From Prorocentrum cordatum (Eukaryota; Sar; Dinophyceae; Prorocentrales; Prorocentraceae), in NCBI GenBank assembly GCA_963575745.1, contig CAUYUJ010001298.1, positions 55,001-79,759 on the forward strand: a stretch of 24,759 nt of DNA, given 5' to 3'. Every line of letters starts with the position of its first letter. The stretch's first letter is position 1. The position numbers were made by a program, and so were the translations under genes. Positions 9,660 to 16,893 of this stretch are shown piece after piece. The notes under the pieces were generated by a model. The model made no database searches. It was not told the origin of the DNA and worked only from the letters and a program-made list of their open reading frames with translations.

Positions 9660-9759
9660 NNNNNNNNNNNNNNNNNNNNNNNNNNNNNNNNNNNNNNNNN
9701 NNNNNNNNNNNNNNNNNNNNNNNNNNNNNNNNNNNNNNNNNNNNNNNNNNNNNNNNNNN
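9660..9759. other. Assembly gap of exactly 100 N
   Basis: A run of 100 N, the conventional placeholder for a scaffold gap of unknown size. Its flanks are different repeats: (AGT)n on the left, (GGA)n on the right. Frames that appear to cross it are meaningless. Confidence 0.99.
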
Positions 9760-9822
9760 GGAGGAGGAGGAGAAGGAGGAGGAGGAGGAGGAGGAGGAGG
9801 AGGAGGAGGGAGGAGGAGGAGT
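9760..9822. repeat. (GGA)n microsatellite right of the gap
   Basis: Nearly pure GGA with one GAA and one GGGA slip, immediately after the gap. Confidence 0.9.
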
Positions 9823-9870
9823 ACGACGAAGATGCGACGGCTTAAGCAAGCCAACGTTTGTCCAACGTAG

Positions 9871-9971
9871 AAAAGGAGCACGACGACGACGACGGCGGTG
9901 CGCGCCCCGAGGTGAAGATCGACGTCCGCCTTGGGCGCGCGGACCACCTGCTGGACCTCCTGACGCACGGC
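9871..9971 (+). CDS. Probable internal exon, unknown protein
   Basis: After an acceptor-like CCAACGTAG the frame reads KEHDDDDGGARPEVKIDVRL then GRADHLLDLLTHG. Of 33 codons, 31 end in G or C, and this bias falls off sharply after 9971, where the frame stays open but loses coding character. An acidic Asp run precedes an amphipathic helix-like stretch. The right border has no nearby GT; a GC donor at CACG|GCGAAC is possible, as dinoflagellates are known to use GC and GA donors. No family was recognised. Confidence 0.45.
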
Positions 9972-10302
9972 GAACCGACCCCCGATTCTGGGAGGGCAGC
10001 GACAGTGCCAGTGCAGACTGGCCACGACCGGGGGAGCTTTGGTCCTTACCCCTCTCGGGTGCCCCTAGGCTTCGACGCCCTTCTCGACAGATTGCCGATG
10101 CGATGTGCTTCGCCAAGGGGGTTAAGGAACACGGCTCTCTACTTGTGGTTGGTCGGCAGTGTCGCGCCGGTCGGCCAGCCCTATCGGCGCGCCGGTGCTG
10201 AAAGCATGGCTGGTTGGGCCTTGCCAGGAGGAGATTTCGGAGGTCGTTCATTGTTGGAGAAAGTTGCTACTGAAGAATTTCAGCCAGGGCGGGTAGGGGG
10301 AG
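9972..10302. other. Open but weakly biased sequence after the exon
   Basis: The frame from the exon continues without stop to about 10300 and beyond into the CCT array (e.g. FDALLDRLPMRCASPRGL), but third positions are no longer G/C-biased. It may be intron or a second exon. Nothing else was recognised. Confidence 0.25.
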
Positions 10303-10414
10303 GGGGGAAGGCTTCTTGGAAGCATCCCTGCTTCTTAGAAGGCGCGGGCCTTGTCTGTGGATGTGAGGCCAGCGCCTTCCAAGAAGCAGCCTCCTCCCAA
10401 GAAGCCTTCCCCCC
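10303..10414. repeat. Perfect 18-bp inverted repeat with 76-bp loop
   Basis: GGGGGGAAGGCTTCTTGG (10303-10320) and CCAAGAAGCCTTCCCCCC (10397-10414) are exact reverse complements. Further partial copies, such as GCCTTCCAAGAAGC at 10374-10387, lie within the loop, so nested hairpins are possible. The right arm leads straight into the (CCT)n array. Confidence 0.8.
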
Positions 10415-10650
10415 CCCCTTCCCCCCTCCTCCTCCCCTCCTCCTCCCCTCCTCCTCTCCTCCTCCTCCTCCTCCTTCTCCTCCTCCTCCTCCTCATCCTC
10501 CCTTCTCACCCCTCCTCCCTCCTCCCCCTCCTCCTCCTCCTCCTCCTCCTCCTCCTCCTCCTCCTCCTCCTCTCTTCATCCTGCCCCCTCCTCCCCCCCC
10601 TCCCCCTCCTCCCCCTCCTCCTCCCCCTCCTCCTCCTCCTCCTCCTGCCC
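10409..10650. repeat. (CCT)n pyrimidine array
   Basis: About 240 bp of CCT/CTC with runs of C and a few TTC interruptions. It is directly followed by an AG and an open GC-rich frame, so it could serve as a pyrimidine tract for splicing on the + strand. Confidence 0.9.
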
Positions 10651-10668
10651 CCTCGTGCGCGCCGCCAG

Positions 10669-10960
10669 AGAAGGTTGCTGTTGGAGGAGCGGTGCGATGG
10701 GTCAGCACGTTCGGTCCGAGAGAGGGCGCGGGTGCCCTGGGCCACCCGCGGGGGCACGCGAGGGCAGTCGGGCTCCTCGCGCCGTGGTCTGGGCCGGAGC
10801 GGCTGCCCTTTTCCACGGGGGCGGAGCGCGGGGGCGCGCAGGACGATCGCGCGTCGCACACCGCGGGGCGCGGTGCTCGAAGTTGGGCCACCCGGGTGTC
10901 ACTGCCAGTCCTCACGACTTCCGTCCCTCGACCTCCCCCCTCGCCCGCAGCCCGTCGCTG
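10669..10960 (+). CDS. Possible exon after the CCT array
   Basis: After GCCGCCAG the frame reads EKVAVGGAVRWVSTFGPREG, then AGALGHPRGHARAVGLLAPW, with mostly G/C-ending codons. However, all plus frames and one minus frame (ending near 10493) are open in this very GC-rich segment, so the call rests on composition alone. The frame runs on toward a Pro/Arg-rich end and then into the hexanucleotide array. No family was recognised. Confidence 0.28.
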
Positions 10961-10969
10961 CCACCGCCG

Positions 10970-11040
10970 CTGCTGCCGTCGTCGTCGCCGTCGTCGCCAT
11001 GGCTGCCGCCGCCGCCGTCGTCGTCGCCGTCGCCATCGCA

Positions 11041-11106
<66 letters not shown>

Positions 11107-11110
11107 ATGG

Positions 11111-11155
<45 letters not shown>
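10970..11155. repeat. CpG-rich (GTCGCC)n / (GTC)n array
   Basis: Hexanucleotide GTCGCC repeats, cleanest at 11030-11106, followed by pure GTC to 11153. CpG occurs in every repeat, so it would be a dense methylation target if the host methylates CpG. It gives poly-Arg, poly-Val/Ala or poly-Ser/Pro in the three frames; no coding claim is made. Confidence 0.9.
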
Positions 11156-11885
11156 ACTATACAGCCCGAAACACATTCCATCACCTTATCTCGATGCCGG
11201 TCGCAAGCATTCGCTCAGTTTCTTAGGGCACATCTCCATGCTTGTCATCGCCTTGGGCGTGTCCAACCTGACGGCAGGGATGCGCTCGAGCTTGGTTTTC
11301 GATGCATCATCTTCGGAGGGTGGGGAGCGCTCGGGCAGCGGCTGGAGCAGAAGTCGGTATCCGCACGATCGTTGATGGCTGCTCGCGCCGGAGTCCGTCC
11401 AGTTGTTAGCGGCTGGAAGGAGCAGGAGGAGCAGGAGAAGTTCGAAGGTGTGGACGAGGCGGAGGACCACGAGGAGAACCAGTTGCAGGAGGAGGCGGAC
11501 CAGGACGAGGTTCGTGTGGACTTGGGTGCATGGGGTTGGGTATCTCTGCATGCTCGCACGCGCGAGGTCATGCCTGCACGCCGTTGACTTGACTGCCCGT
11601 GTGCACGGGAACTGTGGGCGCGAGCGCGCGCGTGTGCAGTCGGTGCGCGTGCAAGCGCGCCGACCGCCGCCGCAGCAGGCGACGCTGCCTGCCCTGGGAG
11701 CCCCATCTTCCTGCACCTGGCCATGCACGCAGGCAGTCCTGCTCCGCCGCCGTGCTGTCGCCACGACCCCAGGCCTCGAGGTGCTGCTCTGCGCTGTCCT
11801 CGGGCCCGCATGCGCCGTCGCGGTCCGCGCCGGCGCATCCAGGCCCGAGGAGCGTGCGAGGCTGGCCAGTGACGGGCTGGCTTTG
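11156..11885. other. Unique segment with competing open frames on both strands
   Basis: Plus 11411-11510 reads WKEQEEQEKFEGVDEAEDHE with strong G/C-ending codons and a possible donor GAG|GTTCGT, but could be a decayed GAG repeat. In 11680-11885 plus reads GLEVLLCAVLGPACAVAVRA while minus reads EDSAEQHLEAWGRGDSTAAE; both are plausible and cannot both be exons. GCGCGCGTGTG-type alternation occurs at 11620-11660. No family was recognised. Confidence 0.3.
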
Positions 11886-12455
11886 GTGACGGGGGTGGCG
11901 ATGTCGATGAGGATGATGATTCCTTGTGGTGATGAGGACGGTGGTGCTGCAGATGATGATGACGAAGAAGCTGGCGATTTTCATGACTGGGATTGTGACG
12001 ACCACGAATCAATCGGCGACGACGATGGCGACGACACCGGTGCTGACGACGACGACACTTCTGATGGTGATGCTGATGATGATGATGGTCATGCTGGTGA
12101 TGCTTGTCATGCTGGTGATGATGCTGATGATGATACTGATGCTGATGATGATGGTTATGTTGATGGTGGTGGTGGTGATGGTGATGATGTGGGGATGAGG
12201 ACGGTGATGATGACGCTGCTGCTGCTGATGGTGATGGTGCTGCTGCTGTTGGTCATGGTGATGGTGATTGTGATGTTGTGGCGATGATGACGATGATGAC
12301 GATGACGATGTTGATGATGCTGTTGTTGAGGTAGTAATGGTTGCCAAGATGTCCACAAGGAGTACGCGCATGACGACGACAGCTACGATGATGGCAATGA
12401 TGACAATGGTTATGTTGACTCTGATCATGATGGCCACGCTGCTGATGCATTCATG
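11886..12455. repeat. Degenerate (TGN)n array 5
   Basis: A more decayed TGN array, with GAT/GGT/GCT and many GAC triplets. It ends at CATGATGCGACGG, just before module A copy 2. Confidence 0.85.
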
Positions 12456-12464
12456 ATGCGACGG

Positions 12465-12550
12465 AGGTGGAGGGTTTCTCCGAAGGGCTTAGGCGACCCG
12501 TCCTGCTCCTCTCTCCTCCTCGCTTTCCTCCTCCTCCTCCTCCTCCTCCG
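12465..12550. repeat. Module A copy 2 followed by (TCC)n
   Basis: GGAGGGTTTCTCCGAAGGGC followed by TTAGGCGACCC, nearly identical to 7530 and 19369, and again followed at once by TCC repeats. No clear module B lies downstream; CCTAGGCCACCCTCCTCC at 12790 may be a decayed relative of A. After the TCC block, CCGCCAG|GC opens a plus frame (RAFSAALPLFFSTAATRG, to about 12700) that might be an exon. Confidence 0.65.
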
Positions 12551-12917
12551 CCAGGCGCCACCGCCGACGCGCCCGGCACGGACCGCCTGAGGCCAGCCCC
12601 CCCCACGCCGCCGCGCGCCTTCTCGGCGGCGCTTCCCCTCTTCTTCTCCACTGCAGCCACAAGGGGGTCGTTTTGGGATCGGTCCTCCACCCTCCTCCCT
12701 CCGATTCGCCTCCGCATGCCTCCCTCCTTCCTCCCCTCCTCCCTCCCCGTCCTCCTTCCTTCCACCCCCTCTTTCTCTACCCCCCAAGAGCCTAGGCCAC
12801 CCTCCTCCTTTCTCCTCCTTCCTTCATCCTTCATCCTTCATTCTTCCTCCTCCTCCTCTTTCTCCTCCTCCTCCTCCTCCTCCTCCCCTCCTCCCTTTCC
12901 TCGCTCCTCCCTGTTCC
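12551..12917. other. Unique segment passing into pyrimidine-rich DNA
   Basis: 12555-12700 is GC-rich with a plausible plus frame. 12700-12900 is CT-rich with CCTTCATCCTTCATCC repeats and a (TCC)n core at 12846-12912 that ends in GTTCCGAG, the acceptor proposed for the next exon. Confidence 0.4.
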
Positions 12918-12920
12918 GAG

Positions 12921-13053
12921 GGCCTTGCGGCCAGGTCCGCCGATCCGGAAGGCGGGACCTCCCCCAGGGCCCTCGCTGGCGACACCCCTGGGACCCCCGG
13001 GACCCGCCGGGAACTTCCCCCCCGCGCCTTCTCACCCCCTCGCCCCCCCAGCC
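12921..13053 (+). CDS. Candidate exon upstream of F1 copy 2
   Basis: After the TCC/CT tract and GTTCCGAG, the frame reads GLAARSADPEGGTSPRALAG then DTPGTPGTRRELPPRAFS, ending in phase 1 (AGC C) directly before GTAAGC, a consensus donor. It is Pro/Gly/Arg-rich, as of a low-complexity or linker segment; no motif was recognised. Joined across the F1 element it continues in frame with the exon at 13283. GC-rich DNA leaves other frames open, so phase agreement is the main support. Confidence 0.42.
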
Positions 13054-13282
13054 GTAAGCCCAAGAAGAAACACCAGAAACATAGACTTTTGGCGCTCCGC
13101 GCGGACTTTTCGTGGAGCCGCGCCTGGGCCCCTGGCGCGCTCAGCGCGCCAGGGAGGGGGGTCCAGAAAGCCCGCGCGAAGCGCGCTCCGCGCGCTCCGC
13201 GAATCCAAGAAATCCGCTCGAAGCGCCAAAAGTTTATGTTTGTGTGATTGTTTCTTCTTCTACTCAACCCCCGCCCACCCAG
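13054..13282 (+). mobile_element. F1 foldback element, copy 2 (best introner candidate)
   Basis: A 229-bp segment that begins GTAAGC and ends CCCACCCAG. The arms are long: 13062-13112 and 13201-13259 pair over roughly 50 bp, sharing AAGAAGAAAC, ACTTTTGGCGC and the GCGGA core. An 18-bp direct repeat, 17 of 18 identical, flanks it at 13041-13058 and 13272-13289 (shared core CCCAGCCGTAAG). That repeat contains both CAG and GTAAG, so donor and acceptor could each come from one copy of a duplicated target, which is the known introner pattern. Splicing GT-AG would leave two extra bases relative to the unduplicated target. Confidence 0.65.
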
Positions 13283-13351
13283 CCGTAAGGGTTAACTATC
13301 TCCGCCCACTGGAACAAGGCTCGCGTCAAGCTCTTCGGAGATACATCAGAG
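13283..13351 (+). CDS. Candidate exon downstream of F1 copy 2
   Basis: Starting with two bases that complete the codon left open at 13053, the frame reads VRVNYLRPLEQGSRQALRRY then IRGSSQYCVAFLPSS. The end is uncertain: a donor-like G|GTTCGT lies at 13351/13352, but the frame stays open to 13521. Composition is ordinary (basic, amphipathic) and no family was recognised. Confidence 0.4.
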
Positions 13352-13384
13352 GTTCGTCTCAGTATTGTGTTGCGTTCCTTCCCT

Positions 13385-13425
13385 CGTCACTCTCTCTCTC
13401 TCTCTTTCCCCCTCCCTCTAACATC
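13385..13425. repeat. Short (CT)n tract
   Basis: CTCTCTCT followed by TTTCCCCCTCCC, resembling the right end of the longer CT tract at 18130-18215. Confidence 0.7.
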
Positions 13426-13497
13426 CGCCGCAAGAGGAATTTTGTTGTAACTCGCCACACAAGGATTATGCTGGTGGCGGACGCACAAGACGGCCGA

Positions 13498-13990
13498 GAG
13501 CTCAGGGGGGGGCAACCATGAACAAAAATAACGCCTGGGACTGTCAGTTGATTTGATGTTTCTTTGGGGCTGGCGGCCCTGTGGACCCTCGGTTGAAAGC
13601 TCAGGGGGGGGGCAACCAAAAAAGAAAACATAAAGAATACGAATGAAAAAAGAACCAACGCCTGGGACTGTCAGTTGATTTGATGTTTTTCGTGGCTGGC
13701 GGCCCTGTGGACCCTCGGTTGAAAGCTCAGGAGGGGGCAACCAACAACAAAAGAAAGAGAAACAACCATGAAAAAAGAAAACAAGTAACAACGCCTGGGA
13801 CTGTCAGTTGATTTGATGTTCTTCGTGGCTGGCGGCCCTGTGGACCCTCGGTTGAAAGCTCAGGGGGGGCAACCAAAAAAGAAGAAACATGAAAACGCCA
13901 TGGGAAAACGAACAAGAAAAACACGCATGGGACTCTCTGTTATTTTTGATGTTTTCCGTGGCTGGCGGCCCTGTAGACTTTCGATTGACT
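13498..13990. repeat. ~130-bp tandem array, about 3.7 copies
   Basis: Units start at 13531, 13658, 13791 and 13923 with ACGCCTGGGACTGTCAGTTG (periods 127, 133 and 132 bp); each has the block GGCGGCCCTGTGGACCCTCG, then GAAAGCTCAGG, a G-run, and an A-rich spacer of variable length. A partial unit lies at 13498-13530. The last unit is diverged and forms one arm of the foldback at 13917-14163. Unit lengths are not multiples of three and spacers vary, so coding is excluded. Confidence 0.92.
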
Positions 13991-14163
13991 CTGACACACA
14001 TAAAATCAAGGTGTAAATCTACCACATAAGGAATCCATTTCAAAATCCATTACCAGAGGTCCTTTTGATTATTTATGTGTGCCTGTGTGCCGGAGTTAAT
14101 CGAGGGCCCACTGGGCCGCCAACCACAATAAATCAGTGAATAACTGAGAGTCTCAGGTGTTTC
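13917..14163. mobile_element. Long-armed foldback built from the tandem unit
   Basis: The diverged last unit (about 13917-14010) faces an inverted copy of itself (about 14062-14163) across a ~50-bp loop. Matching blocks include GTGGCTGGCGGCCC against GTGGTTGGCGGCCC (right arm reverse-complemented), then TCGATT, CACACATAAA and ATCAA in the same order. Arms are about 95 bp and diverged. This suggests a foldback element whose left arm was amplified in tandem. No flanking duplication was identified. Confidence 0.7.
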
Positions 14164-14573
14164 CCCCCCCCATTTCTTCCCCGTTTTTTTTCCGTGGGGG
14201 GCTATTACCCCCGTGGCCCTTCGGCCATCTTGTACGTCGGCCAAAAAAGAATCCCTTTGCGGCGGGTTGCAAAAGTATCCCCCTGTGTGACGGTTTTCAA
14301 TCGGAGTCTCCCGCTTTCCCGCCCCCCGACTCAGAGGAACTTAAGCGGTAGTAAGATCGTTGCAGCTCCGTGCGGTACAGAATTTCATGTGAAGTTCCAT
14401 ACTCTATGGGACGATCCCACATCCAGAAGGTTTCCAATCGGATGTCGATAGGAATGGAGCCGAGCCCAGACCCATATGATTTCAAGTTGACTCCAATAGA
14501 AGTCGCATCGGGATGGTGCAAACCAGATGCAAACACATCCTGACTTGATTTCAAAAGTATTCAGTCGGTTTTA
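14164..14573. other. Unique segment, two opposite ORFs of ordinary composition
   Basis: Less GC-rich than the surroundings. Plus 14355-14542 reads SSVRYRISCEVPYSMGRSHI, later MEPSPDPYDFKLTPIEVASG, then TGA. Minus 14554-14297 reads DATSIGVNLKSYGSGLGSIP, later LETFWMWDRPIEYGTSHEIL. Both look like protein, but they overlap, so at most one is real. Short sequence echoes (AATCGGAGTC, CCAATCGGATGTCGATAGG, GACTCCAATAG) suggest older repeated DNA. Confidence 0.3.
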
Positions 14574-15026
14574 TTGTGGTTGGAGCAGGCCCCACGCCCA
14601 CATGATCCAAGTCATTGTAAATTTGTAGACCAATCATCTGTTCCAGGGTGGGCGGAGATGCAACCTCCACCCCCCCCACCCCTCACCCCCGTCAGGGAGG
14701 GGAGAAGGGGGAGCAAAGCCTCTCGCGCACGCCGAAGGGTCGGAGATTTGTTGGAACCACGCCAGGGCGGGCCCACAGAGGCAAGCTGGCACGCAGATTT
14801 TGCGATCAGCGGGTGTTCGGGACACGTCTTCGACGAGTGTCGGTGCCACGCATTGCAAGTTTTCCCCGGGCCATCCCGGCGTCCTTTGGTCGCCAGGCGG
14901 TCTTGGGAGCCAGCCGAGGGCCGTTGGGGGTCCATGGGGACAACGTTTCTGATGAGTGCACCGGAATTAGAGGCCCGCGAGTTTCGCATCATCCCTGCTG
15001 CCTTCGACGAGTGGCTGGCTCCCTCA
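14574..15026 (+). CDS. Possible 5' coding segment of the 15-kb gene candidate
   Basis: A plus frame is open from 14574 to the GAG array: ADFAISGCSGHVFDECRCHA near 14790-14850, and MGTTFLMSAPELEAREFRII near 14936-14995, then PAAFDEWLAPSP. G/C-ending bias is moderate. It enters the GAG array in a different register from the exon at 15226, so an intron or a slip inside the array would be needed to join them. Start, splice sites and function are not established. Confidence 0.3.
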
Positions 15027-15042
15027 CCTCTGAGGAGGAGGA

Positions 15043-15073
<31 letters not shown>

Positions 15074-15225
15074 GAGGAGGAGGAGGAGCATGAGGAGGAG
15101 CAGGAGGAGGAGCAGGAGGAGAAACAGGAGGAGGAGGAGGAGGAGGAGGAGGAGGAGGAGGAGGAGGAGGAAGAGGAAGAGGAGGAGTGGAAGGAGGAGG
15201 AGGAGGAGGAGGAGGAGGAGGAGGA
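15027..15225. repeat. (GAG)n array inside the gene candidate
   Basis: About 200 bp of GAG/GGA with GTG, CAT, AAA and TGG interruptions. It lies directly before a convincing exon whose register reads it as poly-Gly, while the upstream ORF reads it as Arg-rich. Length changes here would shift any frame crossing it, so it is more likely intronic than translated. Confidence 0.85.
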
Positions 15226-15308
15226 GACCTCTGGTCCGCCAGGTCCTTCATCCTGCTGGAGGACCACGTGGGCTTCCAGCACCGTGTGTACAGAGACGAG
15301 CTCCTCAG
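15226..15308 (+). CDS. Probable exon with GT donor, unknown protein
   Basis: The frame reads DLWSARSFILLEDHVGFQHR then VYRDELL and ends in phase 2 (AG) directly before GTGAGC, a strong donor. Of 27 codons, 25 end in G or C. The peptide has normal hydrophobic/charged alternation. Its left border is hidden by the GAG array. Joined across 15309-15486 it gives ELLRWLSKGADRR in the same frame. No family was recognised. Confidence 0.6.
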
Positions 15309-15486
15309 GTGAGCGACGGAAGAAAACGGGGCCGACGGCGCCGCCATTCGCGCGCAGTCTTCATGCGCAAGGTCGCGCGTGCGCGTCCTCGTCACCACGC
15401 GGTCTGCCGCGCTGGCGGCCCGCGCATGCCGCGGCGCAAGGTCGTTGTGCCTTCCCGCGTAAGTCCCGTTTGTTCTCGTCGCTCAG
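15309..15486 (+). other. Predicted 178-nt GT-AG intron
   Basis: It starts GTGAGCG and ends with a pyrimidine-rich TTTGTTCTCGTCGCTCAG followed by G. Length 178 is not a multiple of three, and the flanking exon frames differ by the matching amount. Unlike the F1 elements it shows no terminal inverted repeat, so it looks like an ordinary spliceosomal intron. The interior is CpG-rich (GCGCGTGCGCG). Confidence 0.55.
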
Positions 15487-15633
15487 GTGGCTCAGCAAGG
15501 GCGCGGACAGGAGGATGAGCAAGGACTCGGTCGGCAGCTGCGCCTCTGAAGCGGAGGCCCCTTGGGCTTCCTGTGGGAGCACGGCGCAGTGGGCCAGGAG
15601 GAGGAAGTCCAGATCCCCGAGGATATTCGGGCC
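15487..15633 (+). CDS. Probable exon with an internal frame break
   Basis: From the acceptor, the phase-2 continuation reads WLSKGADRRMSKDSVGSCAS. From 15556 the protein-like frame is a different one: GPLGFLWEHGAVGQEEEVQI then PEDIRA, ending in phase 0 before GTTCGAAG. The second frame has TGA at 15547 just upstream. One missing base in the G/C run near 15554-15561 would explain this, either as a sequence error or as a true frameshift in a pseudogene. No family was recognised. Confidence 0.5.
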
Positions 15634-15918
15634 GTTCGAAGACCGAAGAAAAACGATTTGCACAAACACGCAGTCTGCATTAACAACATGGAAGAATAGG
15701 TTGAAGAACAGTTGAGCAGCAAACGAATTGCATAAACATCATTTCTCGAAGCTCCGCGCGGATTTCTTGAATCGGCGCTGGGTTCCCCTGGCGGCGCCTC
15801 TGGCGGCGCCTCTTGCGCGCTCTGCGCGCCAGGGAGGGGATCCGGCGCCGATCCAAGACACCCACGCGGACCTCTGCGAAGTTGTGCTCGTATGCAGTTT
15901 TCTGTTCCTCCTGAACAG
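15634..15918 (+). mobile_element. F1 foldback element, copy 3 (introner-like)
   Basis: A 285-bp segment that begins GTTCGAAGACCGAAG (compare GTCCGAAGAAG in copy 1) and ends TTCTGTTCCTCCTGAACAG. The TIR core CTCCGCGCGGATTTCTTG (15755-15772) is mirrored on the right as CCAAGACACCCACGCGGACC. The left arm carries an internal near-duplication: ACGATTTGCACAAAC and ACGAATTGCATAAAC. Flanking frames are open in phase 0 on both sides, and the right arm again provides the pyrimidine tract before AG. Confidence 0.6.
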
Positions 15919-16215
15919 GGGGATCGGGATCTCGCCATCGGTCTCACAATCGATGCCACCATCGACCTCACAATCGATCCCACTCCATCTGTCCCACAAT
16001 CGATCCTCTCACGATCCCCCGATACCACCCCCTATCGTCTGCCTCGAGGCATGGCTCTGGTTCGATTTGGGCGTGCTCCCTCGATGTCCCTCCTGACCGG
16101 CCGCTCCCTTCTCGCCCAGCTCCGGCGGGCTGCGCGACCCTCGCTCTGCCGCGCCCTGGCTGTTGCAGCCCCGTCGCCTCGTGTCCAGCGTGGCCGCCCA
16201 CAACTCGGGAGGGGA
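15919..16215 (+). CDS. Candidate exon with a transit-peptide-like segment
   Basis: The phase-0 continuation after F1 copy 3 is open and first crosses a 24-bp repeat (LTIDATID, LTIDPTPS). From an ATG at 16051 it reads MALVRFGRAPSMSLLTGRSL then LAQLRRAARPSLCRALAVA: rich in Arg, Ala, Leu and Ser with no Asp or Glu for about 50 residues, the usual look of a mitochondrial presequence. It could therefore be the first exon of a separate gene starting at 16051. The end near 16215 is only where the CA-rich stretch begins. Confidence 0.38.
15943..16008. repeat. 24-bp minisatellite, about 2.7 copies
   Basis: CTCACAATCGATGCCACCAT and relatives start at 15943, 15967 and 15991. The period of 24 keeps the reading frame, so it would encode an 8-residue repeat if translated. 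Confidence 0.8.
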
Positions 16216-16355
16216 AAAAACACACACACAGACACCATTTGTCGCCGACTCCCAGGAGAATGTGGGAAGATATGAGAAGTGGGGGGAAGATAGAAACCCA
16301 GAAGATATGGGAAAGTATGGGGGATCCTCTTCTTTGTATGTTTTGTATGTCCCAG
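16216..16355. other. Short intron-like spacer
   Basis: CA repeat at 16220-16234, then AGATATG-type repeats (GAAGATATGAGAAG, GAAGATATGGGAAAG), then a T-rich tract ending in TATGTCCCAG. It could be an intron between the frames at 16051 and 16356. Confidence 0.35.
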
Positions 16356-16548
16356 GGCCCCTTCGCACAGCACTTTCCTTGACTTCGGCCCCTCGGAGGA
16401 GGAGGAGGCAGGCCCACGGGCCGATCGAGAGCGGGCTCGGGGCGGGGCGCTGCCCGGGGTACGGCGCCGCCCGACCCCGGTGCTGCCGCTGCCGGAGCTG
16501 GCGGTGCCAGAATTGGCGCTGCCGTGGCCGCGCCCACGCAAGTCTTCA
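16356..16548 (+). CDS. Possible exon, Pro/Leu-rich, unknown
   Basis: After TATGTCCCAG the frame reads STFLDFGPSEEEEAGPRADR, later PTPVLPLPELAVPELALP, with mainly G/C-ending codons. It either ends at the T1 element (TCA|GTCGGGCC) or at TAG 16567-16569 just inside it. The competing frame is Cys/Trp/Arg-rich and implausible. The 24-bp block GGGCTCGGGGCGGGGCGCTG recurs in altered form at 16711. Confidence 0.33.
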
Positions 16549-16659
16549 GTCGGGCCTGTCCCTCTATAGTATTCAAAAATAGTCCAACCATAGTCGGGGG
16601 AAGATTTGTTTATAAAGTATATTTTTGGCCATGTGGATGTGGAAGTACTTTTCTGCCAG
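16549..16659 (+). mobile_element. T-family element, copy 1 (left part)
   Basis: It starts GTCGGGCCTGTCCCTCTATAG and continues ATTCAAAAATAGTCC, matching copies 2 and 3. The right terminal repeat is missing or too diverged; instead the segment ends TACTTTTCTGCCAG, which could be a splice acceptor. It is AT-rich inside, in contrast to its GC-rich flanks. Confidence 0.55.
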
Positions 16660-16893
16660 CTCCTCGGGCTCCAGGGCCAGGGAGGGCGGCGCGAGGGCTG
16701 CCGGCGACCCAAAGTGGGCTCGGGGCGGAGAGCTGCCCCCGTGGGGCTGGCCGGGACCTCCGGGGCCTCCGGGCTCCCCGCGCGGACCCGCGGTGGTGCC
16801 GGCTCTGCTGCTGCCGCAGAGCGCCAGGGGTCTGCTCCGGGTGCGGTCGACGTCCCGTACGGAAGTCACGGGGGCGAAGGCCGTTGGATTTGA
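16660..16893 (+). CDS. Possible Gly/Ala/Arg-rich exon, frame uncertain
   Basis: Between T copies 1 and 2. The frame that joins in phase 0 reads GRRAAPVGLAGTSGASGLPA and ends in TGA right at T copy 2. A second frame from an ATG at 16631 (GWPGPPGPPGSPRGPAVV, collagen-like) is open to 16933. Both depend on high GC. The segment may be a partial duplication of 16430-16548, with which it shares the GGGCTCGGGGCGG block. Confidence 0.25.
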   Translation, partial: LLGLQGQGGRREGCRRPKVGSGRRAAPVGLAGTSGASGLPARTRGGAGSAAAAERQGSAPGAVDVPYGSHGGEGRWI

